Positions 26,618 to 34,934 of a stretch of 55,111 nt of DNA are shown here, one piece after another; within the stretch, counting starts at the first letter, position 1; each line of letters opens with the position of its first letter. A program made the translations under genes and the position numbers. This DNA comes from Cyanobacteria bacterium OH_CDB_20 (GTDB lineage: Bacteria > Cyanobacteriota > Vampirovibrionia > Gastranaerophilales > Gastranaerophilaceae), in the NCBI GenBank assembly GCA_023415935.1, contig JAEZIX010000113.1, positions 1 to 55,111 of the forward strand. Direction: 5' to 3'. The notes below the pieces were generated by a model, which did no database searches, was not told the DNA's origin, and saw nothing but the letters and a program-made list of their open reading frames with translations.

Positions 26618-26947
26618 AAAGCAGTCTATAAGCCGGGTTCTGTAATAGATAATCATCTGTCTAGGCTGAAAGTTGCCTTTCAGCTCAAGCGTTCTGTCAA
26701 AAGACGGCGGGTCACCTTAATCTTTTAGCTGAACTTGCACCCAATCGGAGTTTACCGAGCCGATATTTCTCAATATCGCTGGTAGTCTTTTACACTACCG
26801 TTGCACCTGAACCTTGAGAACAAGGTTGTTTACTTTTCTGTGGCACTAGTCTGACGGTTGCCCGTACCGGATGTTATCCGGCGATTTGCCCTGAGGTGCC
26901 CGGACTTTCCTCACATAAACAAGTTATGCGCGATTATCCGACTGCTT
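26618..26947 (-). ncRNA. rnpB: RNase P RNA (bacterial type A)
   Basis: The catalytic RNA that trims tRNA 5' ends is on the minus strand. The 5' part holds GAGGAAAGTCCGGGC, the conserved P3/P4 region, and the 3' end holds ACAGAACCCGGCTTAT, the conserved P4/P2 partner. The ends pair as AGCAGTC with GACTGCT (P1). A T-run just after the 3' arm acts as terminator. About 330 nt, slightly short for type A. Ends are accurate to a few bases. Confidence 0.95.
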
Positions 26948-26990
26948 TTTCAAAGAACATTATTACATAGTTGATATTATTTTTAAACAC

Positions 26991-27779
26991 TTATTTTAAA
27001 GGCGGCTTTTTAATGTAGTTATAGACATCTTTTGGAAGTTTAACATCTTGTAAAGCAAGAACCGTATATTTCTTCAGCTCTGCAATTCTTGTTTGTTCTT
27101 CAAGCAGATTTTTTTCTTCAATTTTTATACTGTCTTTAACTTTTTCAAACTCAGATTTATGCTTTTCCTGAGTGAGCTTAGCGATAACATCATCAATATC
27201 AGAAGAAGCTATGCCGTATTTTGCAGCTATTTCGTTTGGAGGAGTCCCCCAAGGAAGTCTATATAACCAGGCCAAAGAAAGAACATCAGCCTGCGAGATA
27301 GAGGTAACTCCATACTGATGAGGAGTATACATAATATCAGCTTTATTTGGGCTGTGTCCTAACCCCAATGCGTGCCCAATCTCGTGGATAATTGTGTGCA
27401 TAACTTCATTTCCATCCATATATTTTGAATGTAAAATGCCATCAGAGAGTCCTATTTGAACCTCGGCAGAATAAAGCCTGCCCTGATTATCAAAGTGGTA
27501 ATTACAATGTCCCAATGATTTTCTATCAACTCTTCTCCAATCAAGATTTATATTAGACTCGTGGAGAGTGTTTACAATTTCAAATGAAACTATGCCAGAG
27601 GTCGATGATTGCCAGAGATTTAAAGCATCAAGAACCATTTGGCGATATTTATAATCGTCACCTTTAGAGGCATACCATTTAAAAGGTGCAATAAAAATTT
27701 TCAAAGGAAAACAGTGATCAGGCCACCTTATCAAAACACCTTTATTCAAACTATGCTGAAGGTATGTTACTTTTTGCAT
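26991..27779 (-). CDS. Matrixin-like zinc metalloprotease without signal peptide
   Basis: This 262-aa protein carries the metzincin zinc motif HEIGHALGLGH (132-142; ligands His132, His136, His142, catalytic Glu133) and the Met-turn ADIMYTP (Met150), which place it in the matrixin/M10 group. The N-terminal part has the strand pattern of the catalytic domain. Residues after about 200 form a Lys/Glu coiled coil. No signal peptide is seen, unusual for this family. It follows the Cys-rich 106-aa gene by 2 bp, so they form an operon. Confidence 0.85.
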   Translation of the reverse strand: MQKVTYLQHSLNKGVLIRWPDHCFPLKIFIAPFKWYASKGDDYKYRQMVLDALNLWQSSTSGIVSFEIVNTLHESNINLDWRRVDRKSLGHCNYHFDNQGRLYSAEVQIGLSDGILHSKYMDGNEVMHTIIHEIGHALGLGHSPNKADIMYTPHQYGVTSISQADVLSLAWLYRLPWGTPPNEIAAKYGIASSDIDDVIAKLTQEKHKSEFEKVKDSIKIEEKNLLEEQTRIAELKKYTVLALQDVKLPKDVYNYIKKPPLK

Positions 27780-27781
27780 AA

Positions 27782-28102
27782 CTAGTTATTTGCCCTTGCT
27801 TCTTCCTGCTTTATATACGCACAAATCTCTTCTAAACGAGTATCTTCCATTGCATCAATAAGTTCTTTAATATTTTTAAATTTTCCAAGAGCAAAACCGG
27901 TTTCAGCAAGCAAAACACAATCATTGCAAAGCCTGTTTGTGCCATATTCTATTGACCCTGCGTATGGTTTTGTTGCACCGCAACAAGCACAATCAAACAA
28001 ATCAAACTCGTTATCAGGGTTTTCTTCAATATCATCAAGCACCATTTGTTTGCAGACTTCTTGCATTTCTTGGATTATTTTTAGTTTTTGATTATCGTCC
28101 AT
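27782..28102 (-). CDS. Small hypothetical protein with putative Cys4 zinc site
   Basis: This 106-aa protein (start ATG 28102, chosen because AAGGTGG lies just before it; an in-frame GTG at 28117 would place that site inside the gene) has a CACC cluster at 38-41 and CNDC at 59-62. That spacing is typical of a structural zinc ribbon. Flanks are acidic helices. No membrane segment. It is directly upstream of the matrixin gene and may regulate or bind it. Family unknown. Confidence 0.65.
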   Translation of the reverse strand: MDDNQKLKIIQEMQEVCKQMVLDDIEENPDNEFDLFDCACCGATKPYAGSIEYGTNRLCNDCVLLAETGFALGKFKNIKELIDAMEDTRLEEICAYIKQEEARANN

Positions 28103-28186
28103 ATACCACCTTTTCACAACTATTTTACAATAATTTTAGCATATTAAAAGACTTTTTGCCCTTCAATAAACAATCGTTTTAAAAAC

Positions 28187-28215
28187 TTGTTAATAATTAT
28201 TAACCATTTTAAAAT
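28187..28215 (+). promoter_or_regulatory. Putative promoter with overlapping 16-nt palindrome
   Basis: TTGTTA (28187-28192), a 17-nt spacer and TAAAAT (28210-28215). The perfect palindrome GTTAATAATTATTAAC (28189-28204) covers the -35 and spacer and is a candidate repressor site. The 75-aa gene starts at 28278. Confidence 0.35.
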
Positions 28216-28277
28216 TTATTTTTTATGGTCGTTATAAATATTATAAAAAATAATTTAACCAAGATGAGGAATGAAAA

Positions 28278-28505
28278 ATGACAAACGCTATTTCTACAAC
28301 ACAACCAACATTTGTTATGGCAACAAACAATGTCAATAAACAGCCTATAGCTGTTAGAGTTGATGATATTTCAACAATGGAAACACTTCAAGGTGGAATA
28401 GTTTTAAAAGACCCAAGCGGAAGATGTCTTGGTAGAGTTGAAAATACAGCAAATCCTGAAGATATCGCAAAAAAAATAGGAAATGTACTCGACCTTCAAG
28501 CATAA
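28278..28505 (+). CDS. Small conserved-looking hypothetical protein
   Basis: This 75-aa protein is unrecognised. It has a Thr/Asn-rich N-terminus and a compact centre (GGIVLKDPSGRCLGRV) and ends in a short helix. It has no signal or membrane segment. GAGGA lies 8 nt before the ATG, and the frame is closed by a stop shortly before the alr promoter. Coding is supported by the ribosome site and composition. Confidence 0.65.
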   Translation: MTNAISTTQPTFVMATNNVNKQPIAVRVDDISTMETLQGGIVLKDPSGRCLGRVENTANPEDIAKKIGNVLDLQA

Positions 28506-28549
28506 TTGTTCTAAAGCGAAAAAAACTTTTCACGGCCTAGTTTTTGCTC

Positions 28550-28555
28550 TATTAT
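28550..28555 (+). promoter_or_regulatory. -10 box of alr, leaderless start
   Basis: TATTAT is followed by AATCTT and then ATG at 28562, the 6-nt spacing expected for transcription starting at the start codon. The overlapping TATAAT (28553-28558) would lie 3 nt before it. No ribosome site. Confidence 0.4.
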
Positions 28556-28561
28556 AATCTT

Positions 28562-29695
28562 ATGAAATTTAATAGAGCTTCATACGTAAATACAAAAAGA
28601 GATGCCTGGGTCGAGATAAATCTTGATGCAATAGAGAAAAATGTAAGGGAATTAAAAACCTTCGCTCGTTCAGGTGCAAAATTTCTTGCAGTTGTAAAGG
28701 CTGACGCATACGGGCATGGAAGCGTTATGATTGCGCCAACTCTTTTAGCATCTGGCGTTGATATGTTTGGAGTAGCTTCTATTGACGAAGGGATGCAGCT
28801 AAGAGAAGCTGATATTAAAGTTCCTATTCTTGTTTTGGGTGCAGCTCCCGTGTGGGCTTTTGATTTTGCCGCAGAAAATAATATATCTCTTTCTTTATTC
28901 AACGAAGAGCACATTGATGCTGCTAAACTTACCTATGACAAGACGGGACACAAAGTAAAAGTCCACGTAAAAGTAGATACCGGTATGAATAGGATTGGCG
29001 TAAGACCTGAGAGAGCAGTTGAACTTATAAAAAAAGTTCAGGAGTCTGATTTTATAGATTTAGAAGGTATCTTTACCCATTTTGCAAATGCTGAAGATAA
29101 AGCAAAAACAAAAGAACAACTAAAAATATGGAACAATATAATATCAAAAATTGATACAGAAGGGCTTTTAATCCACCCTGAAAACACATCCGCCCTCATT
29201 GACTTTCCTGACGTTGAATACAATATGGCAAGAGCTGGAATCGGAATCTACGGTCTTATTCCAGACCTTATTCCTGACGCTAAAAAAGTACCTAAACTTT
29301 ATCCTGCAATGGGAGTCAAAGGTAGAATAACAAACATTCACCAAGCACAAAAAGGCGAAGGCGTAAGTTATTGCCACACATACATTACAGATAAAATAAC
29401 CAAGATTGCTACAATCCCTATCGGATATGCTGATGGCATTGACAGGCAACTTTCAAACAAAATATACGGGCTTCTAAACGGCAAAAAAATCAAGCAAATA
29501 GGAACTATTACAATGGATCAAATGATGTTTGATATTACAGGAATAGATGCAAAAGAAGGCGATATAATAACGCTTCTAGGCTCTGATGGGGATGAGACTA
29601 TTTCAATAAATGAATGGGCAAATATTTTAGGCACAATAAATTACGAGCTTATGTGTAGGTTAAAAGTACGTCTTGCAAGAGTTTACGTAAGATAA
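28562..29695 (+). CDS. alr: Alanine racemase
   Basis: This enzyme converts L- to D-alanine for peptidoglycan using PLP. VVKADAYGHG (44-53) carries the PLP Lys46. The second catalytic Tyr is in the GVSYCHTY segment in the C-terminal half. Further motifs are NRIGVRPE and YNMARAGIGIYG. 377 aa is usual. The frame is open from a TTG at 28544, but the ATG at 28562 follows a -10 box exactly and is chosen. The last 13 bp overlap the convergent Cys/His/Asp gene. Confidence 0.95.
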   Translation: MKFNRASYVNTKRDAWVEINLDAIEKNVRELKTFARSGAKFLAVVKADAYGHGSVMIAPTLLASGVDMFGVASIDEGMQLREADIKVPILVLGAAPVWAFDFAAENNISLSLFNEEHIDAAKLTYDKTGHKVKVHVKVDTGMNRIGVRPERAVELIKKVQESDFIDLEGIFTHFANAEDKAKTKEQLKIWNNIISKIDTEGLLIHPENTSALIDFPDVEYNMARAGIGIYGLIPDLIPDAKKVPKLYPAMGVKGRITNIHQAQKGEGVSYCHTYITDKITKIATIPIGYADGIDRQLSNKIYGLLNGKKIKQIGTITMDQMMFDITGIDAKEGDIITLLGSDGDETISINEWANILGTINYELMCRLKVRLARVYVR

Positions 29696-30372
29696 TCCAT
29701 CTTTTTATCATCAATATTCAAATGGCGTAAAACAGCTTTTTGCAAAGAAATGTCGCTATCAGGCATAGCTTTGAAAACCAAATCATCTGTTTCTGGATTT
29801 ACATTAAAGAGAGTTTTTAAATAGTCAATTGCATCATCACGCTTTTTAACTATACCACTCCATAAATCAGTAATTACAGCCCCACTGCCCCAAGTTCTTG
29901 GATTTTCTATTTGTACACCGGGGTTGATATTTGAAAGGTTAAAAGCATGATTTCTCTTTGGGACTTGCCCCACTAAATTTTTATCAAATACTTCCATTAC
30001 AACATTTACGGTCGGAGTTCCCTGTCTTACATAAAACTCTTTTTGAATAGCTTGAGCGCATTCACCGCAATCACCTAGCAATGCTTCAGTCTCAGGTTTC
30101 TTTTGAACGTAAGCAATAGACCTATATATTTGATACATCAAATTTTCTCTATATTCTCCGGCTTTTCGTCTTAATTTTTCAGAAACATCTGCATATAAAG
30201 GATTACCTTTGTGTTTTGCAGCTTTCAATTCAAGATACGTTGCAGAATTTGTTCTCCCGTATTTATTTTGAGCTTCTCTAAGTATCTTCTCAGCAGAAAT
30301 TAACGCATTATTATCTCGAATACGCCTTGCTATTCTTTGTTCGACTTTTGAAACACTTGTAACACTGAGCAT
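29683..30372 (-). CDS. Hypothetical protein with candidate Cys-His-Asp catalytic triad
   Basis: This 229-aa protein has a helical, basic N-terminal third (about 1-90), then LGDCGECAQA (Cys102 and Cys105), NHAFNL (His142) and AVITDLWSGIV (Asp169). A Gly-x-Cys-Gly-Glu-x-Ala, Asn-His-Ala-Phe and Val-x-x-Asp-x-Trp order occurs in papain-like and transglutaminase-like bacterial cysteine hydrolases, including several toxins and effectors. That is an inference from motif order and not a family match. There is no signal peptide. It overlaps alr tail to tail by 13 bp. The start MLSVTSVSKV has the leader style of other unknown proteins here. Confidence 0.7.
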   Translation of the reverse strand: MLSVTSVSKVEQRIARRIRDNNALISAEKILREAQNKYGRTNSATYLELKAAKHKGNPLYADVSEKLRRKAGEYRENLMYQIYRSIAYVQKKPETEALLGDCGECAQAIQKEFYVRQGTPTVNVVMEVFDKNLVGQVPKRNHAFNLSNINPGVQIENPRTWGSGAVITDLWSGIVKKRDDAIDYLKTLFNVNPETDDLVFKAMPDSDISLQKAVLRHLNIDDKKMDYLT

Positions 30373-30472
30373 ACAAATTTACCTTTTTGGGGAAAGAACA
30401 CCATTACAAAAAGTGCTAAAGGTTTCAAATTGTTTAAATTAAATGCCAATTTAACAAATATTTATAAACTAA

Positions 30473-32137
30473 CTAAACACTAACTGTCTGATTAATCAGG
30501 CCTCTTGCAAAATTCAAAGACTCTTCATTTATATCACCGCTTGCAAGCATAGCTATTGCTTTTACGACATTTTCTCCTTTTAGATTATAAACTTTAATCT
30601 CAGTTTTTTCATCTTGAGTTTTTGTTATATAAATATGAGAATTTGCCCTAGCTGCTATTATTGGCTGGTGAGTAATAAGTAAAATCTGGTGATTTTTTGC
30701 AAGGTTAGAAATAGAATCTGCAACAGATTGAGAGGCTTTACCTGAAATACCTGTATCTATTTCATCAAATATGACTGTATTTGTATTATCAGCAGTTGCA
30801 AAAATAGTTTTTATTGCGAGCATCACTCTTGCGATTTCACCGCCTGAAGCGACTTTTGCAAGAGGTTTTAATGGCTCTGAAATATTAGTAGAAATGAGAA
30901 ACTCAACATTATCAATTCCGTTTTCAGAAAGATCTTGAGGCTCTATTGAAACTTTAAACTGAACTTTTGGAAGCTCAAGTTTTTCAAGCTCTTGAGTAAC
31001 AAGTGAAGATAGTGTTTCAGCAAGCAGATATCTTGATTCAGAAAGACTTTTTGCAATCTCACTTGCTTGAGACAAGGCAATCTCTTTTTCATTTTGGAGC
31101 CTTATTACTTCATCTTGTGAGAAAGAAATTGATTCAAGCTCTTGGGAGAGTTTATAATAAGTATCTAAAACATCTTGTAAACTGTTCCCGTATTTGCGTT
31201 TAATTTTATCTAAAACATCAATTCTTTCCTGAATATAATATATTTTTTCCTCATCGAGTTCTTGTTTTTCAGAATAACTTCTCAAAGAATAAGCGATTTC
31301 TTTCAAGTTTTCAATAGAATTTACGAGCTCTTCTTCAAAAGGCGAAGCATTATTATCAAGTGATGACAGTTTTGAAAGCGCAGTTCTAACTGAACCTAAT
31401 GAGTTAACGATATTTTGCTCTGAATCATAAAGCGCGTAATATGCTGAATATGAATATTCCTTGAGTTTTTCAGCGTTTAACAAAATCTCAAGTTCGGCAG
31501 ATAATTTATCAGCCTCTTCAACATCTTCAACATTCGCATCTTCAATTTCTTTTATTTGAAATTTCAGAAAGTCAATTTGCTGCTCAGTCGCATTTGAAGC
31601 GGAAAGTGCATTATTAAAAGCATTTTCTATTTCTTTGAGGTTGTTATATGAAGTCAAATAAGAACAAAGCAAATTCTTATGTTCATAGTTTCCAAAACTA
31701 TCAAGAAGTTTGATATGTGTTTTAGGCTGAATATAGTTATAATTCTGGTGTTGAGTATGAACATCAATTAAAGATTCTCTCAAGTCTTTGACAAAATCCT
31801 GAGTAACAAGGACACCATTAACCCTTGAGCGAGTTGTTGTAGGCAATATCTCTCTTGATACAATAATCTCATTTGAAAGAACATCAATTCCATTGTCTGA
31901 TAATTTTGTTTTATCAAAACTGTCATCAACAGAAATTGTAAGCTCGATAACCGCTCTTTCAGCACCTTGTTTTATCGTGTCACAAGAAACTCTAGACCCT
32001 AAAGCAATATCTATTGCATTGATGATAATACTTTTCCCTGCGCCAGTTTCCCCTGTAAAAACATTGAAACCTTCTTCTAAATCCAAAGAGATTTCATCGA
32101 TTAATATAAAATTTTTGATAAAAATATTTTTAATCAT
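30473..32137 (-). CDS. recN: DNA repair ATPase RecN
   Basis: This 554-aa SMC-like ATPase acts in double-strand-break repair. Walker A FTGETGAGKS is at 27-36. A long coiled-coil middle follows, then the signature LAKVASGGEIARVMLAIK and Walker B VIFDEIDTGISG near the C-terminus, with the H-loop LLITHQP. Length and order are as in RecN. GGAGAGG lies within the nadK end, 5 nt before the ATG, so it is translationally linked to nadK. Confidence 0.95.
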   Translation of the reverse strand: MIKNIFIKNFILIDEISLDLEEGFNVFTGETGAGKSIIINAIDIALGSRVSCDTIKQGAERAVIELTISVDDSFDKTKLSDNGIDVLSNEIIVSREILPTTTRSRVNGVLVTQDFVKDLRESLIDVHTQHQNYNYIQPKTHIKLLDSFGNYEHKNLLCSYLTSYNNLKEIENAFNNALSASNATEQQIDFLKFQIKEIEDANVEDVEEADKLSAELEILLNAEKLKEYSYSAYYALYDSEQNIVNSLGSVRTALSKLSSLDNNASPFEEELVNSIENLKEIAYSLRSYSEKQELDEEKIYYIQERIDVLDKIKRKYGNSLQDVLDTYYKLSQELESISFSQDEVIRLQNEKEIALSQASEIAKSLSESRYLLAETLSSLVTQELEKLELPKVQFKVSIEPQDLSENGIDNVEFLISTNISEPLKPLAKVASGGEIARVMLAIKTIFATADNTNTVIFDEIDTGISGKASQSVADSISNLAKNHQILLITHQPIIAARANSHIYITKTQDEKTEIKVYNLKGENVVKAIAMLASGDINEESLNFARGLINQTVSV

Positions 32138-32138
32138 A

Positions 32139-32993
32139 TTAACCTCTCCAAGAAATTCCCCAGTGAAGTTTTTCTCTCAAAATACTGTAAAAACCGTTAT
32201 TCTCATTTTCTAAAAGAAGCAGTTTTGCCTTGTATTTATTTTCTTCGATAATTATTTTGTCTGAAATCCCAAGACTCATAACTTGTTGACCGTCAGCAGC
32301 TATTTTAAGTTTAGTCCTTGCCTGAGAAGTTGTAACTTCAATCTTCTCTGAAGCAGGTATAACAAGGGGTCTAGCATTCATTGTATGTGGACAAATCGGC
32401 ACAATAACCATCGCATTTAGGCTTGGAACAAGAATAGGACCACCCGCTGATAATGTATAGGCTGTTGAACCTGTCGGAGTTGAAATAATAATCCCGTCAG
32501 CCAAATAATCACATACTATTTTGTCGTTGATATGAACATAAAGTCTTGAAGTTCTAGAGAAACTATCCCCTTTAATTACAATATCATTGAGTGCTGTGAG
32601 CTTGCCGCCAATAGAAGAAAGCATCATCCTCTCTTCAATTTTAAATTGACCTGATACAATTTTTTCAAGTGCAAATTCAATATTATCAGGTTTTGCCTGC
32701 GCTAAAAAGCCAAGTCTTCCAAGGTTTACACCAAAGACAGGAACACCAATCGGACTATAAAATCTTGCAGACCTTAAAAGAGTACCATCTCCACCTACGA
32801 CAATTGCAAATGTAATATTTTTATCCAGTCTATCAATTGTCATAACCTTTGATTTGACATCAATATTAGAAAGCGACTTTTGAACATCTTCCACTGTCTT
32901 AAAGGCAGTACAATTGTCGGCATTATAAATAATACCTACTTTTTCAAGAGAAACCTCATCACCTCTAAACGATTTTATAATCGGATTTTCCAT
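32139..32993 (-). CDS. nadK: NAD kinase
   Basis: This enzyme phosphorylates NAD to NADP using ATP or polyphosphate. GGDGT is at 67-71, followed by LGRLGFLA, the LNDIVIKGD segment, and TPTGSTAYTLSAGGPI. 284 aa is usual. The frame is open to GTG 33008, but that codon lies in the promoter. The ATG at 32993 follows TATAAT by exactly 6 nt and is chosen. It is followed by recN with a 1-nt gap. Confidence 0.93.
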   Translation of the reverse strand: MENPIIKSFRGDEVSLEKVGIIYNADNCTAFKTVEDVQKSLSNIDVKSKVMTIDRLDKNITFAIVVGGDGTLLRSARFYSPIGVPVFGVNLGRLGFLAQAKPDNIEFALEKIVSGQFKIEERMMLSSIGGKLTALNDIVIKGDSFSRTSRLYVHINDKIVCDYLADGIIISTPTGSTAYTLSAGGPILVPSLNAMVIVPICPHTMNARPLVIPASEKIEVTTSQARTKLKIAADGQQVMSLGISDKIIIEENKYKAKLLLLENENNGFYSILREKLHWGISWRG

Positions 32994-32999
32994 AAAAAA

Positions 33000-33005
33000 A
33001 TTATA
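33000..33005 (-). promoter_or_regulatory. -10 box of nadK-recN, leaderless start
   Basis: TATAAT, then six T, then ATG on the minus strand. No ribosome site is present. Confidence 0.5.
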
Positions 33006-33023
33006 CACTAAATTTCAAGATTG

Positions 33024-33048
33024 TAATTATTAACTTTTGTAATAATTA
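33024..33048. repeat. AT-rich inverted repeat between divergent promoters
   Basis: TAATTATTA (33024-33032) and TAATAATTA (33040-33048) are perfect arms around a 7-nt loop between nadK and the metalloprotease gene. It may be an operator; chance is possible. Confidence 0.3.
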
Positions 33049-33085
33049 AATATGTAAATAACAAGAAAAAATATTCACAAACCTT

Positions 33086-33114
33086 TTGACTTTGGGTCGC
33101 TATTAATGTAAACT
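33086..33114 (+). promoter_or_regulatory. Sigma70-type promoter of the HEIGH metalloprotease gene
   Basis: TTGACT (33086-33091), a 17-nt spacer and TAAACT (33109-33114), with TG just before the -10. The start is expected near 33121. Confidence 0.6.
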
Positions 33115-33138
33115 GTAAAGTTGAAAGAAGACATCAAT

Positions 33139-34320
33139 ATGAACATTTCTGCTATTAAATCACAACAAGTGAGTTTTGGAAAAAAAGAAGAAGCTCAAAA
33201 AGAACCACACTTTAGAAATAAAGGGTTTATTAGAGGTTCAATATCAAAGCAAATAGCTGCTGTGCCTTTTTCTTTTGCATCTTTAGGAATTGTATCAGCA
33301 ATGATAAAGAATTCTAAGCTCGGCAAAGAAGACATCATTACAATTAAAAAAGCTGCAGCTAAAGCTGTAACTCAAAGCGGTTTAAAAGACACTGGCTTAA
33401 AAGTCAGATATGTGGATAAAGTTAATATCCCTTTGACTCCAGAAGGAATAAAAAAACACGCTGCATCAGCTATTGAATCAGCAATGAAAGATGCTGATGT
33501 TGAATCCGGTGATTTTACCAAATCTTTAATGGGAATATTTGATAAAATCTTTGGAATAACCAATAAAAAGAAAGACCAACAAGCACTTGCTGTAATTGCA
33601 GAAGAAATGGAAAAATCAAAATCAGGTAGAATATCCAAATTCTTCGACAACTATCTAAAAAGAATTTTAAGCAAAGCTGAAAATTCTGAACAAATGACAA
33701 AAATGATGGAAGAAATAGGAAAAAGAGCTCAGTTTATGCAATTTAAATTAGGAATGAACTCAGCATACTTCCCTAAAGCAAATAAAATTCTTGTATCAGA
33801 ACAAACATTATCTACAAGCGTATTCCACGAAATTGGTCACGCACTTAATAATAACTTCTCAAAAATTGGTAAAGTTCTTCAAAAAATGCGTCCGGTTGCA
33901 CTTGTTGCAGTACCAATCATCTCTTTACTTGCATTAACAACTAAACGAAGAGTTGAAGACAAACCAAAAGATAGAAAAATCAATAATGGACTTGATTTCA
34001 TTAAGAGAAATGCAGGACAGCTAACATTACTTGCATTTGCACCAATGGTAATTGAAGAAGCTATGGCAACAATAAAAGGTAATGGCCTTGCTAAAAATCT
34101 ATTAGCTGATGCGCCAAAACTATTGAAAAAAGTTAAAGTTGGAAACGCACTTGGGCTAGCTTCTTATACCCTAGCTGCTATTGGAAGCGCAATTGCTCTT
34201 AAATCAGGTATCAAAGCAAAAGATAAGATCCAACAAAGATATGAACTTAAGAAAATGGCAAAATTCGAAGCAAAACAAGCAAAACTTGCAGCTAAAGCAG
34301 CACAAACACCAGAAGCATAA
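33139..34320 (+). CDS. Membrane-associated zinc metalloprotease, HEIGH motif
   Basis: This 393-aa protein has FHEIGHAL at about 229-236 (His230, Glu231, His234) and a possible third ligand Glu in the VIEEAMA segment (306 or 307). Hydrophobic segments lie at about 42-56, 253-266, 293-305 and 337-355, so the active site sits between membrane parts. The N-terminus has the leader MNISAIKSQQVSFGKK. The C-terminal 30 residues are Lys/Ala/Gln-rich and helical. The family is not known to me. The frame is open from a TTG at 33121, but that is the expected transcription start, so ATG 33139 is chosen. Confidence 0.75.
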   Translation: MNISAIKSQQVSFGKKEEAQKEPHFRNKGFIRGSISKQIAAVPFSFASLGIVSAMIKNSKLGKEDIITIKKAAAKAVTQSGLKDTGLKVRYVDKVNIPLTPEGIKKHAASAIESAMKDADVESGDFTKSLMGIFDKIFGITNKKKDQQALAVIAEEMEKSKSGRISKFFDNYLKRILSKAENSEQMTKMMEEIGKRAQFMQFKLGMNSAYFPKANKILVSEQTLSTSVFHEIGHALNNNFSKIGKVLQKMRPVALVAVPIISLLALTTKRRVEDKPKDRKINNGLDFIKRNAGQLTLLAFAPMVIEEAMATIKGNGLAKNLLADAPKLLKKVKVGNALGLASYTLAAIGSAIALKSGIKAKDKIQQRYELKKMAKFEAKQAKLAAKAAQTPEA

Positions 34321-34344
34321 ATTTGAACAAATAAAACAATATAT

Positions 34345-34372
34345 AAAAAGCGGTCTAAATAACCGCTTTTTT
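34345..34372 (+). terminator. Rho-independent terminator, probably bidirectional
   Basis: AAAAAGCGGT (34345-34354) and ACCGCTTTTT (34362-34371) form a 10-bp stem, loop CTAAATA, ending in a T-run on both strands. It lies between two convergent genes and overlaps the stop codon of the minus-strand one. Confidence 0.85.
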
Positions 34373-34922
34373 ATTTGACTTTATATGCAATAAGCAAACC
34401 TGAAGAAAGATTTAATACCTCTACTTGATAATCAGGATGAACTTTTATTGCGTCTACAAATTCTTTTACTTTTTCTGCATGTGAAAGCACATTATCTGCA
34501 ATAATAACACCACCTTTATTTATAAAAGGATGTACAAGATTGAAATAGTCAATATACTGGCGTTTCTGAGCATCTATGAAAACAAAATCAAGACTGAAAG
34601 TAATCTTATCTTTAATCAACTCACAAGCATCACCTTTATAAAGAGTAATAATCTCAGATACTTGGGCATTTTTAAAATTCTCAAAAGCAATATCAGCGCG
34701 CTCATCCCATCTTTCAATAGTATAAAGATGGCCGCCTGTTTCCTTAAGAGCCTCAGCTATCCAAATGCTCGAATAACCGTTTGAAGTTCCTATTTCAAGG
34801 GCAGTTTTGGCTTTTGATGCCTTTAAAAAAAGATTAATAAAATTTCCTGTTTCTCTAGAAATATTCCAAAATTCTTTTTGAGTTTTTTCCATTTCTTCAA
34901 GAAGTTCAGGTGGATTAATCAT
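34371..34922 (-). CDS. SAM-dependent O-methyltransferase
   Basis: This 183-aa protein of the class I O-methyltransferase family (catechol/caffeoyl-CoA type) has the SAM-binding EIGTSNGYSS (about 42-51), then the acidic-loop region YTIERWDERA, VFIDAQKR near 113-120 (metal-binding Asp) and IIADNVL around 138-144. The family methylates phenolic or CoA-linked hydroxyls. It is the last gene of the grpE-dnaJ-propeller run (12-nt gap). The substrate is unknown. Confidence 0.85.
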   Translation of the reverse strand: MINPPELLEEMEKTQKEFWNISRETGNFINLFLKASKAKTALEIGTSNGYSSIWIAEALKETGGHLYTIERWDERADIAFENFKNAQVSEIITLYKGDACELIKDKITFSLDFVFIDAQKRQYIDYFNLVHPFINKGGVIIADNVLSHAEKVKEFVDAIKVHPDYQVEVLNLSSGLLIAYKVK

Positions 34923-34934
34923 ATCAATTCACCA

